Counted from the first letter of the stretch, positions 1 to 9,123 are shown. The stretch: 29,033 nt of DNA from Chitinophagaceae bacterium (GCA_947483345.1 CANKNL010000007.1:1-29033), one strand, 5' to 3'. Notes: a model not told the origin generated them from the letters alone. Numbers and translations: made by a program.

Positions 1-1095
1 CATCTCCGCATCTCCCTCCTTACCTGCACACCCGGCGAAGAACTCTATTCCACTTTTGGGCATAGTGCTTTCCGGATTATTGACAGCAGCAAAGCGATTA
101 ATGATGAATGGCAGGATGTGGTTTACAATTACGGCACTTTTAATTTTGATGATGATGGCTTTTATTTAAAGTTTGTGCAGGGTAAATTGCTGTATTATGT
201 ATTAGCTACCCGCTTTCAGGATTTTAAATATGATTACCAATCAACAAACCGAGGTATTACCGAGCAGGTCTTCATTTTAACCCCAGCAGAAAAAATAGCC
301 ATTCAGCAGTTTTTAAACAACAATTTAAAAGAAGAAAATAAATACTATAAATACGATTTCTTTTTTGATAACTGTACAACCAGGCTCAGAGATATTTTAA
401 AAAAATACAGCGACTCTTCTTTTACACAAAAAGCGGTAATGCCGGTGGGCAGCAGGTTCCGGCAGGCCATACACCAGTATCTGGATAGAAACCATAAAGA
501 CTGGAGCAAATTGGGTATTGATATTTTATTGGGCCAGCCCTGCGATGGGGTAATGACAGCAGAATACATGCAGTTTCTGCCCGACAACCTGATGAAAAGC
601 TTAGATAACAATAAACGGCCGGTTGTTTTATCTGCACAAAATTTATACCCTATAACAGATGCTAAAGCTAAGGGGATAGCCTGCAGTCCGTTTACCGTTT
701 TTTCGTTGCTACTGATTTTTATTATTTCAATTGGCTTTATAAAAAATAAATTTGTATTGGGATTTCTACAAGGATTCGATGGCCTGTTTTTCTTTCTTAC
801 CGGCATCCTGGGCATCATTTTAATATTTATGTGGGTGGGTACAGACCACAGCATGACGAAAAATAATTATAATTTAATCTGGGCCTGGCCCACGCATACC
901 CTTATGGCATTTTTTGTAAACAGCAAAAAAAAATGGGTGCAGCACTATTTTAAATTCACGGCTGTGGGTTTAATGGGGGTTTTAATTGGCTGGTTCTTTT
1001 TACCGCAACAAATGAACAATGGATTATTGCCAATTATTATTTTGCTGATTTACCGGAGTGTGAAAAAATCTTTACCCGATAATGACATGCATTAG
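1..1095 (+). CDS. DUF4105 (Lnb N-terminal periplasmic domain) membrane protein, 5' end missing
   Basis: The reading frame is open from the first base of the window, so the true start lies upstream and 364 residues are visible. The first visible residues contain LLTCTPGEELYSTFGHSAFR, a typical DUF4105 opening. A second conserved block, FFFDNCTTRLRDIL, follows near nt 358-402. The conserved His (FGHS) and Cys (DNCTTR) could be an active-site pair, but that is inference; the biochemical role of the family is not settled. After a soluble part, hydrophobic segments fill nt about 690-1075, broken by the family-typical TDHSMTKNNYNLIWAWPTH block. The protein is therefore probably anchored in the inner membrane by its C-terminal half, with the DUF4105 domain in the periplasm. 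The gene ends 36 nt before the downstream hydrolase and probably shares a transcript with it. Family assignment is secure; function is unknown. Confidence 0.85.
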   Translation, partial: HLRISLLTCTPGEELYSTFGHSAFRIIDSSKAINDEWQDVVYNYGTFNFDDDGFYLKFVQGKLLYYVLATRFQDFKYDYQSTNRGITEQVFILTPAEKIAIQQFLNNNLKEENKYYKYDFFFDNCTTRLRDILKKYSDSSFTQKAVMPVGSRFRQAIHQYLDRNHKDWSKLGIDILLGQPCDGVMTAEYMQFLPDNLMKSLDNNKRPVVLSAQNLYPITDAKAKGIACSPFTVFSLLLIFIISIGFIKNKFVLGFLQGFDGLFFFLTGILGIILIFMWVGTDHSMTKNNYNLIWAWPTHTLMAFFVNSKKKWVQHYFKFTAVGLMGVLIGWFFLPQQMNNGLLPIIILLIYRSVKKSLPDNDMH

Positions 1096-1131
1096 CTTGT
1101 TTTTTTGCATTAAATTCAAGTTTAAAAATTT

Positions 1132-1959
1132 GTGAAATCAAATACCATATCATATCAATCCTCTAAAATCTTCTACCGTAGCATTGGTAAAGGCAAGCCG
1201 GTTATTTTAATTCATGGCTTTGCCGAAGATGGCGATATCTGGAAAAACCAGATTGCTTTTTTAAAAGATCATTTCTATTTAATTATTCCCGATCTCCCCG
1301 GCAGCGGCAAATCAGAAATAATAAAAGACATGAGCATAGAAGGTATGGCTGATGTGATAAAAGCTATTTTGAGTTGTGAGCTCCTTAAGTCACCCCCGAA
1401 TTTATCCCGTTCTAATCGGGATGGCTTAGAGGAATTTTCGCTGGTTGGTCATAGTATGGGTGGTTATATTTCACTAGCCCTTGCAGAAAAATATCCCGAC
1501 CAATTATCTTCGTTGGCGTTAGTTCATTCTTCGGCATTTGCAGATAGTGAAGAAAAGAAAGCCAACCGGTTAAAATCCATTGAATTTATAAAAAAGAATG
1601 GCGCCTATGAGTTTTTAAGAGCCGTTATTATTGATCTGTTTTCCGAAACCTGGTCCTCAAACAACAACAAACAGGTTGAACAACAGGTTGAAAAAAGCCG
1701 TTCATTTACTAACGAAGCGGTTATTCAATATTACCAGGCCCTCATTAGCCGACCAGACAGAACACTTATTTTAAAAACGGCTTCTTATCCTGTTATATTT
1801 ATTATCGGCGAGCATGATAAGGCCGTGCCTTTTGATCAGAGTATGCAGCAATGCTATTTACCACAAATAGCCCATATACATATTTTACGCCATAGTGCTC
1901 ATATGGGTATGTTGGAAGAGGCTGAAAAAGTAAATCATGCCCTTTTACAATTAAAATGA
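1132..1959 (+). CDS. alpha/beta hydrolase fold protein
   Basis: 275-residue alpha/beta hydrolase of the broad esterase/BioH-like type. Visible motifs are the oxyanion-hole HGFAEDGDIW after strand 3, the nucleophile elbow GHSMGGY with Ser108, the acid in IIGEHDKAVPF (Asp229) and the catalytic His in SAHMGMLEE (His257), so the triad is complete. There is no signal peptide, so it is presumably cytoplasmic. The start is a GTG; no better in-frame start exists and the N-terminus has normal family length. It lies 36 nt behind the DUF4105 gene, probably in the same transcript. Just before the nucleophile elbow, at residues about 84-101, there is a low-complexity stretch (ELLKSPPNLSRSNRDGLEE) encoded by an imperfect palindrome. 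Relatives normally have only a short linker there, so it looks like an in-frame repeat insertion. The substrate cannot be predicted. Confidence 0.88.
   Translation: MKSNTISYQSSKIFYRSIGKGKPVILIHGFAEDGDIWKNQIAFLKDHFYLIIPDLPGSGKSEIIKDMSIEGMADVIKAILSCELLKSPPNLSRSNRDGLEEFSLVGHSMGGYISLALAEKYPDQLSSLALVHSSAFADSEEKKANRLKSIEFIKKNGAYEFLRAVIIDLFSETWSSNNNKQVEQQVEKSRSFTNEAVIQYYQALISRPDRTLILKTASYPVIFIIGEHDKAVPFDQSMQQCYLPQIAHIHILRHSAHMGMLEEAEKVNHALLQLK
1381..1433. repeat. imperfect palindromic element inside the hydrolase gene
   Basis: A perfect inverted repeat ATCCCG / CGGGAT (1404-1409 and 1417-1422, 7-nt loop) sits inside a wider imperfect inverted repeat, CTCCTTAAG at 1381-1389 against CTTAGAGGA at 1425-1433. 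The whole unit is about 53-54 bp, close to 18 codons, and stays in frame. It encodes a Pro/Ser/Arg-rich linker in front of the nucleophile elbow. This resembles a small palindromic repeat that inserted into a gene and was tolerated. Whether other copies exist in the genome cannot be seen here. Confidence 0.5.
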
Positions 1960-2037
1960 TAGCTTTTCTCTTAGGCTCATTCTTAAAGGCAGCGTTTTTA
2001 CCTATTTTTAGGTCTAATTATTGCTTTAAATTATAAC

Positions 2038-4677
2038 ATGAAGAGATTTCTTTTTTCCGTTTTTTTGATTTTTCTATTTTCAAATACTTTTGCAAAGCAT
2101 ATTTCAGGAGGAGAGATGTCATATATTTATTTAGGCCCGGGCACATTACCCGGCACTTTAAAATACCAGATAATCCTAAAACTTTACAGAGATTGCAATG
2201 CTCCCGACGGATCGGCCCAATTAGATCCTACTGCTGTATTTACCGTTTTTAATTCCCAAACCTTTACACAGGTTCAAAATATAACAGACATAGAAGGGTC
2301 CCTTACTGGGCTTGTTCGAAAAATTCCGGATAACCCTTGTATAGATGACTGGATTGAGCTGGCCGTTTGTTTTGAATTTAAAACGTATACAACTATCATC
2401 GATAACTTGCCTGTAAATGCTTATGGTTATACGGTTGCTTACCAAAGGTGTTGTAGAATAGATGGTATGCAAAACATAAACTCGGGTAGTGTAGGATCTA
2501 CTTATTTTGCGTCAATTCCCGGCAACCTTAATCCTGGTGCGCAAACAAATACAAGCCCTGTTTTTTTGCCAAATGATGCTGTTCTGATTTGTTCTGGTCG
2601 ACAAATAAATTTTGATTTTCATGCTACAGATGCTGATGGAGATATTTTAGTTTATCAGTTTTACAATGCTTTTTCTGGTGGCAGTTCTACTAATGTAGCG
2701 CCCAATCCTGCCGGCACCCCACCATATCAGCCTGTGTCATATATAAATGGATATAGTTTTACGCAACCCCTGGGATCAACAGTAACAATTAACAGTAACA
2801 CTGGTTTAATCAGCGGTATCGCACCCTATTTAGGACCTTTTGCCAATGAAATTTTTGCAATCACCGTTTTGGTTAGTGAATATAGAGGAGGTATTAAAAT
2901 TGCTGAGCATTTTAAAGATCTGCAAATAAGGGTTGTAGACTGTCAGGTCACCACAGCTTTACTTAACCCAAGGGCAACCAATTGTACCAGCCTTACCGTT
3001 AATTTTCAAAACGATGCAAACAACAATCCTGAACCAACTTATTTTTGGGATTTTGGCGATCCGCTATCCGGTGCAAATAACACGTCTAATTTACCAACCC
3101 CATCTCATACCTTCACTAGTGCCGGCTCTTATAATGTAAAGCTGGTTTTAAACCAGGGTATACTATGTGGTGATTCTACAACTACAACAATCAAGGTCTT
3201 TCCGGGTTTCAATCCCGACTTTACAGTATCAGGGCAATGTAAAAACACCCCAATCCAGTTTACAGATATTACAACGGCCACGTATGGTGTAATAAACAAT
3301 TGGAAATGGGATTTTGGTGAAATCGGCTCGCCAACAAATACCTCTACATTAAGAAATCCAACGCATAGCTATGCGGCAGCTAACAGTTATGATGTACAAT
3401 TTATTGTTTCTACCAGTGTTGGTTGTATAGATACGGTTCTTAAAAAAATCGATATCCTGGATCAACCGCTGATAACTGCCCCAAACGATACTTTAATTTG
3501 TATTATTGATACGCTACAATTGAATGCAACCGGTACAGGGTCGTTTTTATGGAGTCCCAATTACATGATCAGTAATATAAACATCCCTAACCCATTGGTT
3601 AGTCCTGATATAACCACTACCTATTATGTTACCCTTGCAGATGCCTTTGGTTGTTCTGCAACAGATTCGGTTAAAGTAAATGTGAAAAATTTTGTTACTC
3701 AGTTTGCGGGTGCGGATACCAGTATTTGTAAAAATGATGCGGTGCTTTTACAACTGAATAGTGATGCTTTGCATTTTTTGTGGACAGAAATTCCTGCTGG
3801 AGGCAATACTTTAAATAATCCTACACTTAAAAATCCTACGGCAAGGCCATTGGTAAGCACCACCTACCATGTGGTTGGCAATATTGGCAAATGCATAGCT
3901 CAGGATGACATCACTATTACCCCAATTCCTTATCCGGCGGCCAATGCAGGCGCCGATAATACCATTTGCTTTGGTAACTCTGCCCAACTGAATGCATCAG
4001 GTGGCAGCATTTATTCCTGGAGTCCTTCAGCTTTTTTATCGGCTACCAATATTCCCAATCCGGTTTCGGTAAAGCCAACCGACAATGTTCGGTACATTGT
4101 TACGGTACGTGATGTTTTAGGTTGTCCAAAGCCTGTAAAAGATACTGTATTTGTTTTTGTAGCAAAAATAAAAGCCAATGCCGGGCCAAGAGATACATCG
4201 GTTGTACTTGATCAGCCGCTGCAGTTAAATGCATCAGGCAGCGTTAATTATTCCTGGACTCCAATTACCTGGCTTAATAATCCTTCTATCAGCAATCCCA
4301 TTGCCTTACCGCGAAATGATATTGAATATATTGTAAGGGTGAGCAATAATTTTGGTTGTTTTGATTTTGACAGTATACGTGTGCATGTATTTAAAATTAA
4401 ACCTGATCTGCTTGTACCCAATGCTTTTACGCCTAATGGCGATTTAAATAATGATATTTTTAAACCCATTCCAATTGGGATGAAATCGGTGGATATTTTT
4501 CAGGTATTTAACCGCTGGGGACAAATGTTATACTCGGGCACCGGTAATGGCGCAGGTTGGGATGGCAAATTTGGAGGTAAAAAACAGGAAGCTGCAACCT
4601 ATATCTGGTATGCCGAAGGGGTTGATTATTTGAATAATAAGCTAAAAAGAAAAGGCAGTGTAATACTGATCAGGTAA
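2038..4677 (+). CDS. secreted PKD/Ig-like modular protein with T9SS type B sorting domain (paralogue 1)
   Basis: 879 residues. A signal peptide (residues 1-19, cut before KHISGG) is followed by a conserved N-terminal domain (about 20-300) with several Cys. Two PKD domains follow at about 302-390 and 394-472, each with the WDFG core. Four Ig-like repeat modules of about 75-80 residues come next, starting near 481, 552, 633 and 712, with the pattern QLNASG-SWSP-NP-YxVxVxxxxGC. A C-terminal CHU_C/gliding-motility type domain occupies 789-879 (VPNAFTPNGDLNND ... WDGKF ... IWYAEG). Known biology of such domains predicts Sec export, T9SS transport across the outer membrane and surface attachment or release. 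The role is probably adhesin-like or structural; no catalytic motif was seen. A hairpin terminator follows. It is a tandem paralogue of the next gene. Confidence 0.88.
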   Translation: MKRFLFSVFLIFLFSNTFAKHISGGEMSYIYLGPGTLPGTLKYQIILKLYRDCNAPDGSAQLDPTAVFTVFNSQTFTQVQNITDIEGSLTGLVRKIPDNPCIDDWIELAVCFEFKTYTTIIDNLPVNAYGYTVAYQRCCRIDGMQNINSGSVGSTYFASIPGNLNPGAQTNTSPVFLPNDAVLICSGRQINFDFHATDADGDILVYQFYNAFSGGSSTNVAPNPAGTPPYQPVSYINGYSFTQPLGSTVTINSNTGLISGIAPYLGPFANEIFAITVLVSEYRGGIKIAEHFKDLQIRVVDCQVTTALLNPRATNCTSLTVNFQNDANNNPEPTYFWDFGDPLSGANNTSNLPTPSHTFTSAGSYNVKLVLNQGILCGDSTTTTIKVFPGFNPDFTVSGQCKNTPIQFTDITTATYGVINNWKWDFGEIGSPTNTSTLRNPTHSYAAANSYDVQFIVSTSVGCIDTVLKKIDILDQPLITAPNDTLICIIDTLQLNATGTGSFLWSPNYMISNINIPNPLVSPDITTTYYVTLADAFGCSATDSVKVNVKNFVTQFAGADTSICKNDAVLLQLNSDALHFLWTEIPAGGNTLNNPTLKNPTARPLVSTTYHVVGNIGKCIAQDDITITPIPYPAANAGADNTICFGNSAQLNASGGSIYSWSPSAFLSATNIPNPVSVKPTDNVRYIVTVRDVLGCPKPVKDTVFVFVAKIKANAGPRDTSVVLDQPLQLNASGSVNYSWTPITWLNNPSISNPIALPRNDIEYIVRVSNNFGCFDFDSIRVHVFKIKPDLLVPNAFTPNGDLNNDIFKPIPIGMKSVDIFQVFNRWGQMLYSGTGNGAGWDGKFGGKKQEAATYIWYAEGVDYLNNKLKRKGSVILIR

Positions 4678-4705
4678 TACTTTTAAAGAGTATGTCAACA
4701 AGTAT

Positions 4706-4736
4706 AAACGCCGTCTTCTTTGTAAAGACGGCGTTT
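4706..4736 (+). terminator. intrinsic terminator after paralogue 1
   Basis: A 12-bp perfect stem (4706-4717 with 4725-4736; core ACGCCGTCTT / AAGACGGCGT) and a 7-nt loop run directly into a T-rich tail. It lies about 30 nt after the stop codon of the first modular protein and 43 nt before the ATG of the second. The tandem paralogues are therefore probably separate transcription units, or are only partly co-transcribed. Confidence 0.85.
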
Positions 4737-4779
4737 TTCCTTAGTTTTAAACTTTCCCAATACAGCAATTACCTTGATT

Positions 4780-7700
4780 ATGAAGAAAATTTTATTTTTC
4801 TCCCTGTTTATTTTTTTAATTTCTGATGCCCTGGCATCGCACATTTCGGGTGGAGAAATGTCATATATCTATCTTGGCCCGGGAACAGCCCCCGGCACTT
4901 TAAAATACCAGGTTACGCTTAAAATGTATAAGGATTGTAATGCATCAGGCACACCTTTAGATGCCACTGTTTTATTCAGTGTTTACAATACGGCCTCATC
5001 TATATTATTTTTAAATATCACCAATATACCAGGCTCAGCTGTTCTAACTATTCAAAAGTCTCCGATAGACCCTTGCATTGATGATAATATTGAAACCCTG
5101 GTTTGTTTTGAATACAGAACCTATACAACGATCATAGATAATTTGCCGATAACGCCCGATGGCTATACCATTGCATTTCAAAGATGTTGCCGGGTAGCTG
5201 GTATGGAAAATATTTTGTCGACTGATATTGGTTCTACTTTTTTTACGATCATTCCCGGCAATGCCACTTTGGGTGCCGAAACCAATACCAGCCCTGTTTT
5301 TAAAACAAAAGATACGGTATTGATCTGCTCACAAAGGCCATTTAATTTTGATTTCAGTGCTTCTGAGGCTGATGGAGATTCACTGGTTTATTCTTTTTAT
5401 AATGCCTTTTCGGGAGGTAGCACCGGTACGGTGATCCCAAATCCAGCGACCCCTCCTCCCTATACTTCTGTATCCTATATTAACAGTTATACCAGTGTAA
5501 CGCCATTAGGGCCTTTGGTTACCATAAATTCAACTACAGGCTTAATAAGTGGTACAGCGCCCAACGTAGGGGTTTTAGGCAATAAGATATTTGCCATTAC
5601 AGTTTTGATTCAGGAATACAGAGGCGGCAGAAGAATTGCCCAGCATTTTAAAGATCTGCAGATAAGAATTGTAGATTGTCAGATTCCAACTGCCAATCTC
5701 GACCCTGTATTTACAACCTGTTCGGGATACAATGTTACTTTTTCTAATAATGCGCCTAATAATCCCGTACCTACATTTTTTTGGGATTTTGGAGATCCCT
5801 TAAGTGGTCCACTCAATACATCTACCCAACAAAGTCCTACACACCTATTCTCAGACACCGGCGCTTTTGTAGTTAAATTAGTTTTAAACCAAGGTATGCA
5901 ATGTGGTGATTCTACTACCATGTTAGTTAGGGTTTATCCCGAATTTTACCCCGGCTTTACTTCAGCGCCGCTTTGTGTAAATACCCCTGTTCAATTTACA
6001 GACACTACCTATTTCCGATTTGGCACTATGGTGGCCTGGCGTTGGGATTTTGGTGATATGGCAACCCTGGCCGATACCAGTCATTTACAAAATCCGGTTT
6101 ATACTTTTCCTTCGGCTGGGACGTATACCGTTGAACTTACAGTTACTAACGATAAGGGATGTTCGTCAATTTATACAAGAAACATAAATATTGTTGACAA
6201 TCCCCTGCTGACTTTATTAAGTGCCGATTCCAGTTATTGCGGGCTCGACAGTTTACAGCTAAATGCCTCCGGAACAGGAAATTTTAGCTGGACACCGGCT
6301 ACCAATATTACCGGCGCCAATACGGCAACACCATCGGTTTATCCAGCTGTACCCACCAGGTATAAAGTAACCTTAACCAATGCCTCGGGTTGTTTTAAAT
6401 CGGACTCGGTTTTGGTTACACCTAAATTTGATTTAACCAATTCCATTACCGCCAGTGCGCTAAATATTTGTGAAGAAGATACATTGCAACTGTCGGGCAA
6501 CAGTAATAAAACCAATAATATAATCTGGCAATGGATGCCGGGCGGAAGTGTGGCAACACCAGGCACACAAAACACATTGGCTTATCCATCTGTAACAACA
6601 AATTATACGTTAACAACAACCTGGGGTACACATTGTGTAACTACGGCCAGTAAAAATATTATTGTAAAGCCTTTAGCCATCCCTAATGCCGGGCTGGATG
6701 CCGCCTTGTGTAATGGACAAGCCTCCATACAATTAAATGCCAGTGGTGGCAATACCTATCAATGGACGCCCTCGACCGGTTTAAGCAATCCCAATATTGC
6801 CAACCCCATTGCTTCGCCTGCTTCCACAGTAACCTATACAGTTGCTGTAGCGGTTAACGGTTGCAGTAAAACAAGAATAGACAGCATGGTACTTACAGTA
6901 AGAACCTTGCCGGCCATCAACACAACCAATGACACGTTAATCTGTATCATTGATACTTTACAATTAAATACAAGTGGTACAGGTAATTTTGTTTGGTCAC
7001 CAAATTATATGATCAGCAATATTAACACCGCCAACCCATTGGTTAGCCCGGATGTATCCACTACATACCATGTACGTTTAACAGATAGTTTTGGCTGTTT
7101 CCGTGATGATTCTGTTTTGGTTGATGTGCGCACTTCGGTATCGTTGAATGCCGGCTCAGACAGTACTATTTGCCAAACAGATGGCTTCTTTTTAAATCCT
7201 GTAAGTGATGCCTTGTATTATCAATGGACGCCTGCCACTTACCTTAATGCTGATAATATTAAAAACCCTTTTGCCATACCATTAAGCAGCATCACCTATC
7301 ATCTGGTGGGCAGCATAGGCAAATGCAGCAATCAGGATGATATTACCATTACCGTTGTTCCCTATCCCCTTGCCGATGCAGGAGCCGATAAAACAATTTG
7401 CTCTGGATTTTCAACACAGTTAAATGCCAGTGGTGGCAGCAATTATGCCTGGAGTCCGGCCACTTTTTTATCCAACAGATTAATAGCAAGCCCTGCTGTA
7501 TTAAATCCAACAGCCAATATCCAATACATCGTTACTGTAAGAGATAACCTGGGTTGCCCCAAGCCGGTAAAAGATACGATTTGGGTGTATGTGGCCAAGC
7601 CTGTAATTGCCGATGCCGGGCCACGTGACACGACTGCCGTACTTGATGAACCGCTCCATTTACATGCAACCGGCGGCGATAGTTATTCTTGGAATCCGAT

Positions 7701-8112
7701 TATCTGGCTTAATGATCCATTAAGCCAAAATCCCATTGCATTACCCCAGGATGATATTCGTTATACCGTTACTGCTACAACAGCACAAGGTTGTATTGGC
7801 ACCGATTTCATTAATGTGAAATTATACAAGGTAGATCCCGATCTGTATGTTCCAAAAGCATTTACACCTAACGGAGATACTAAAAACGAAATTTTAAAGC
7901 CCATACTACTGGGTATGCGTGAGCTTCATTTTTTCAGGGTATACAACCGTAATGGCCAGCTCATTTATTCAACTACTTTAAAAAATGAGGGTTGGGATGG
8001 CCGCTTTAAAGGCAAGGCGCAGGAAGCCGGTACTTATGTTTGGATGGCAGAAGGCATTAATTACAGAGGAGAGCTAAGACAGAAAAAAGGAACCAGTATA
8101 TTAATTCGGTAA
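4780..8112 (+). CDS. secreted PKD/Ig-like modular protein with T9SS type B sorting domain (paralogue 2)
   Basis: 1110 residues from the ATG at 4780. A TTG two codons upstream is in frame but is less likely, because the ATG gives a clean signal peptide (residues 1-19, cut before SHISGG). The architecture repeats that of the upstream gene: N-terminal domain, two PKD domains (WDFG cores near residues 333 and 422), Ig-like modules, and a CHU_C-like sorting domain at about 1020-1110 (VPKAFTPNGDTKNE). The difference is about 233 extra residues (about 476-708) that form three additional modules between the second PKD domain and the modules shared with paralogue 1. The predicted fate is T9SS export to the cell surface and an adhesin-like role, by family resemblance only. 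A strong hairpin terminator follows. Confidence 0.88.
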   Translation: MKKILFFSLFIFLISDALASHISGGEMSYIYLGPGTAPGTLKYQVTLKMYKDCNASGTPLDATVLFSVYNTASSILFLNITNIPGSAVLTIQKSPIDPCIDDNIETLVCFEYRTYTTIIDNLPITPDGYTIAFQRCCRVAGMENILSTDIGSTFFTIIPGNATLGAETNTSPVFKTKDTVLICSQRPFNFDFSASEADGDSLVYSFYNAFSGGSTGTVIPNPATPPPYTSVSYINSYTSVTPLGPLVTINSTTGLISGTAPNVGVLGNKIFAITVLIQEYRGGRRIAQHFKDLQIRIVDCQIPTANLDPVFTTCSGYNVTFSNNAPNNPVPTFFWDFGDPLSGPLNTSTQQSPTHLFSDTGAFVVKLVLNQGMQCGDSTTMLVRVYPEFYPGFTSAPLCVNTPVQFTDTTYFRFGTMVAWRWDFGDMATLADTSHLQNPVYTFPSAGTYTVELTVTNDKGCSSIYTRNINIVDNPLLTLLSADSSYCGLDSLQLNASGTGNFSWTPATNITGANTATPSVYPAVPTRYKVTLTNASGCFKSDSVLVTPKFDLTNSITASALNICEEDTLQLSGNSNKTNNIIWQWMPGGSVATPGTQNTLAYPSVTTNYTLTTTWGTHCVTTASKNIIVKPLAIPNAGLDAALCNGQASIQLNASGGNTYQWTPSTGLSNPNIANPIASPASTVTYTVAVAVNGCSKTRIDSMVLTVRTLPAINTTNDTLICIIDTLQLNTSGTGNFVWSPNYMISNINTANPLVSPDVSTTYHVRLTDSFGCFRDDSVLVDVRTSVSLNAGSDSTICQTDGFFLNPVSDALYYQWTPATYLNADNIKNPFAIPLSSITYHLVGSIGKCSNQDDITITVVPYPLADAGADKTICSGFSTQLNASGGSNYAWSPATFLSNRLIASPAVLNPTANIQYIVTVRDNLGCPKPVKDTIWVYVAKPVIADAGPRDTTAVLDEPLHLHATGGDSYSWNPIIWLNDPLSQNPIALPQDDIRYTVTATTAQGCIGTDFINVKLYKVDPDLYVPKAFTPNGDTKNEILKPILLGMRELHFFRVYNRNGQLIYSTTLKNEGWDGRFKGKAQEAGTYVWMAEGINYRGELRQKKGTSILIR

Positions 8113-8133
8113 CAGGCTTCAGTGAGTAGTTCT

Positions 8134-8167
8134 AAAAAAGCTTCAGAAAAAAAACTGAAGCTTTTTT
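8134..8167 (+). terminator. intrinsic terminator after paralogue 2
   Basis: A 13-bp stem AAAAAAGCTTCAG / CTGAAGCTTTTTT (8134-8146 and 8155-8167) with an A8 loop and a T-rich 3' arm, 21 nt after the stop of the modular protein. The A-rich 5' arm means it could also act on the opposite strand. Its position between the GTG at 8122 and the ATG at 8197 argues that the dehydrogenase starts at 8197. Confidence 0.85.
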
Positions 8168-8196
8168 ATTTGCTTATCATCCATTACTTTGCAGCT

Positions 8197-8958
8197 ATGA
8201 ATAAAATCATTTTAATTACAGGCGCCACATCTGGTATAGGAAGAGCCTGTGCATTTAAATTTGCTGCTGCAAAATACAATGTCATTATCACGGGCAGGCG
8301 ACAGGAAAGACTACTGGAATTACAAGCTAAACTGGAAGCCGAATTTGGTATTGCTGTATTGCCTTTATGTTTTGATGTACAAGACAGAGAAGCCGTTACT
8401 GCTGTATTAACAAATTTACCTGAACAATGGCAAAAAATCAATATCCTCATTAATAATGCAGGATTGGCATTAGGCAGAGATAGTTTTGAGGAGGCTGATC
8501 TGGATGACTGGGATACCATGCTAAACAGTAATGTACACGGTTTATTATATGTTAGTAAGGCCATCATACCGTTCATGTTGGCTCAAAAAAAAGGGCATAT
8601 CATAAATATGGGTTCTGTTGCAGGTAAAGAAGTATATGAAAAAGGCAATGTGTATTGTGCCAGCAAGTTTGCAGTTGATGCCATTACAAAAGCGATGCGT
8701 ATAGATCTTCTGAAAAATAATATAAAGGTTACCGGCATTCATCCCGGAGCTGTTGAGACGGAATTTTCTTTGGTAAGATTTAAAGGTGATGAAGCAACGG
8801 CCAACTCAGCCTATCTGGGCTATAAGGCTTTAACCGCAAATGACATTGCAGATACAATTTTTTACTGTACAAATTTACCGGACCATGTTTGTATAAATGA
8901 CCTGGTCATCACCAGCACACAGCAGGCAGGTACCTATTATTTTCATAAAAACGGGTAA
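8197..8958 (+). CDS. SDR-family NAD(P)-dependent oxidoreductase, YdfG-like
   Basis: 253-residue classical short-chain dehydrogenase. The ATG at 8197 is preferred over the GTG at 8122, because the extra 25 residues would be encoded by a transcription terminator and classical SDRs begin just before the nucleotide-binding strand. Motifs are TGATSGIG (residues 8-15), ITGRRQERL (the Arg pair after strand 2 suggests NADPH), NNAG, and the catalytic Ser140, Tyr153 and Lys157 (YCASK). ETEFSLVRFKGD near the C-terminal third and the overall length resemble E. coli YdfG, an NADP-dependent 3-hydroxy acid / malonic semialdehyde dehydrogenase. That substrate class is plausible but not proven. Cytoplasmic. 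The gene appears monocistronic behind a strong terminator. Confidence 0.9.
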   Translation: MNKIILITGATSGIGRACAFKFAAAKYNVIITGRRQERLLELQAKLEAEFGIAVLPLCFDVQDREAVTAVLTNLPEQWQKINILINNAGLALGRDSFEEADLDDWDTMLNSNVHGLLYVSKAIIPFMLAQKKGHIINMGSVAGKEVYEKGNVYCASKFAVDAITKAMRIDLLKNNIKVTGIHPGAVETEFSLVRFKGDEATANSAYLGYKALTANDIADTIFYCTNLPDHVCINDLVITSTQQAGTYYFHKNG

Positions 8959-9123
8959 TTTTCACAAACCCACTGTAAAAAAGCAGGAACTTTAATTTTG
9001 GTACAATAATTGTGTATGTTTAACGTTATCAATTAGATAAATGTTTTATACAATTATTTATTTGCATATTTCATTTATAGAAGCGCATTCAATAGTCCAT
9101 TATCCTTTTTGATTTCTTAACAG

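Noticed and set aside
345..854. 169-residue minus-strand ORF
   Set aside because: It is the antisense shadow of the DUF4105 coding region.
2038..8112. Tandem modular genes as a phase-variable or diversity-generating system
   Set aside because: There is no reverse transcriptase, recombinase, template repeat or homopolymer switch; the modules differ by many silent changes, which indicates old duplication.
8184..8191. TTACTTTG as a Bacteroidota -7 promoter element before the dehydrogenase
   Set aside because: The spacing within the motif is one base short of TAnnTTTG, and the only nearby TTG is too close (about 11 nt) to act as a -33 element.
8122..8196. GTG-started N-terminal extension of the dehydrogenase
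   Set aside because: These codons lie across a strong terminator hairpin, and the ATG at 8197 fits the SDR family start.
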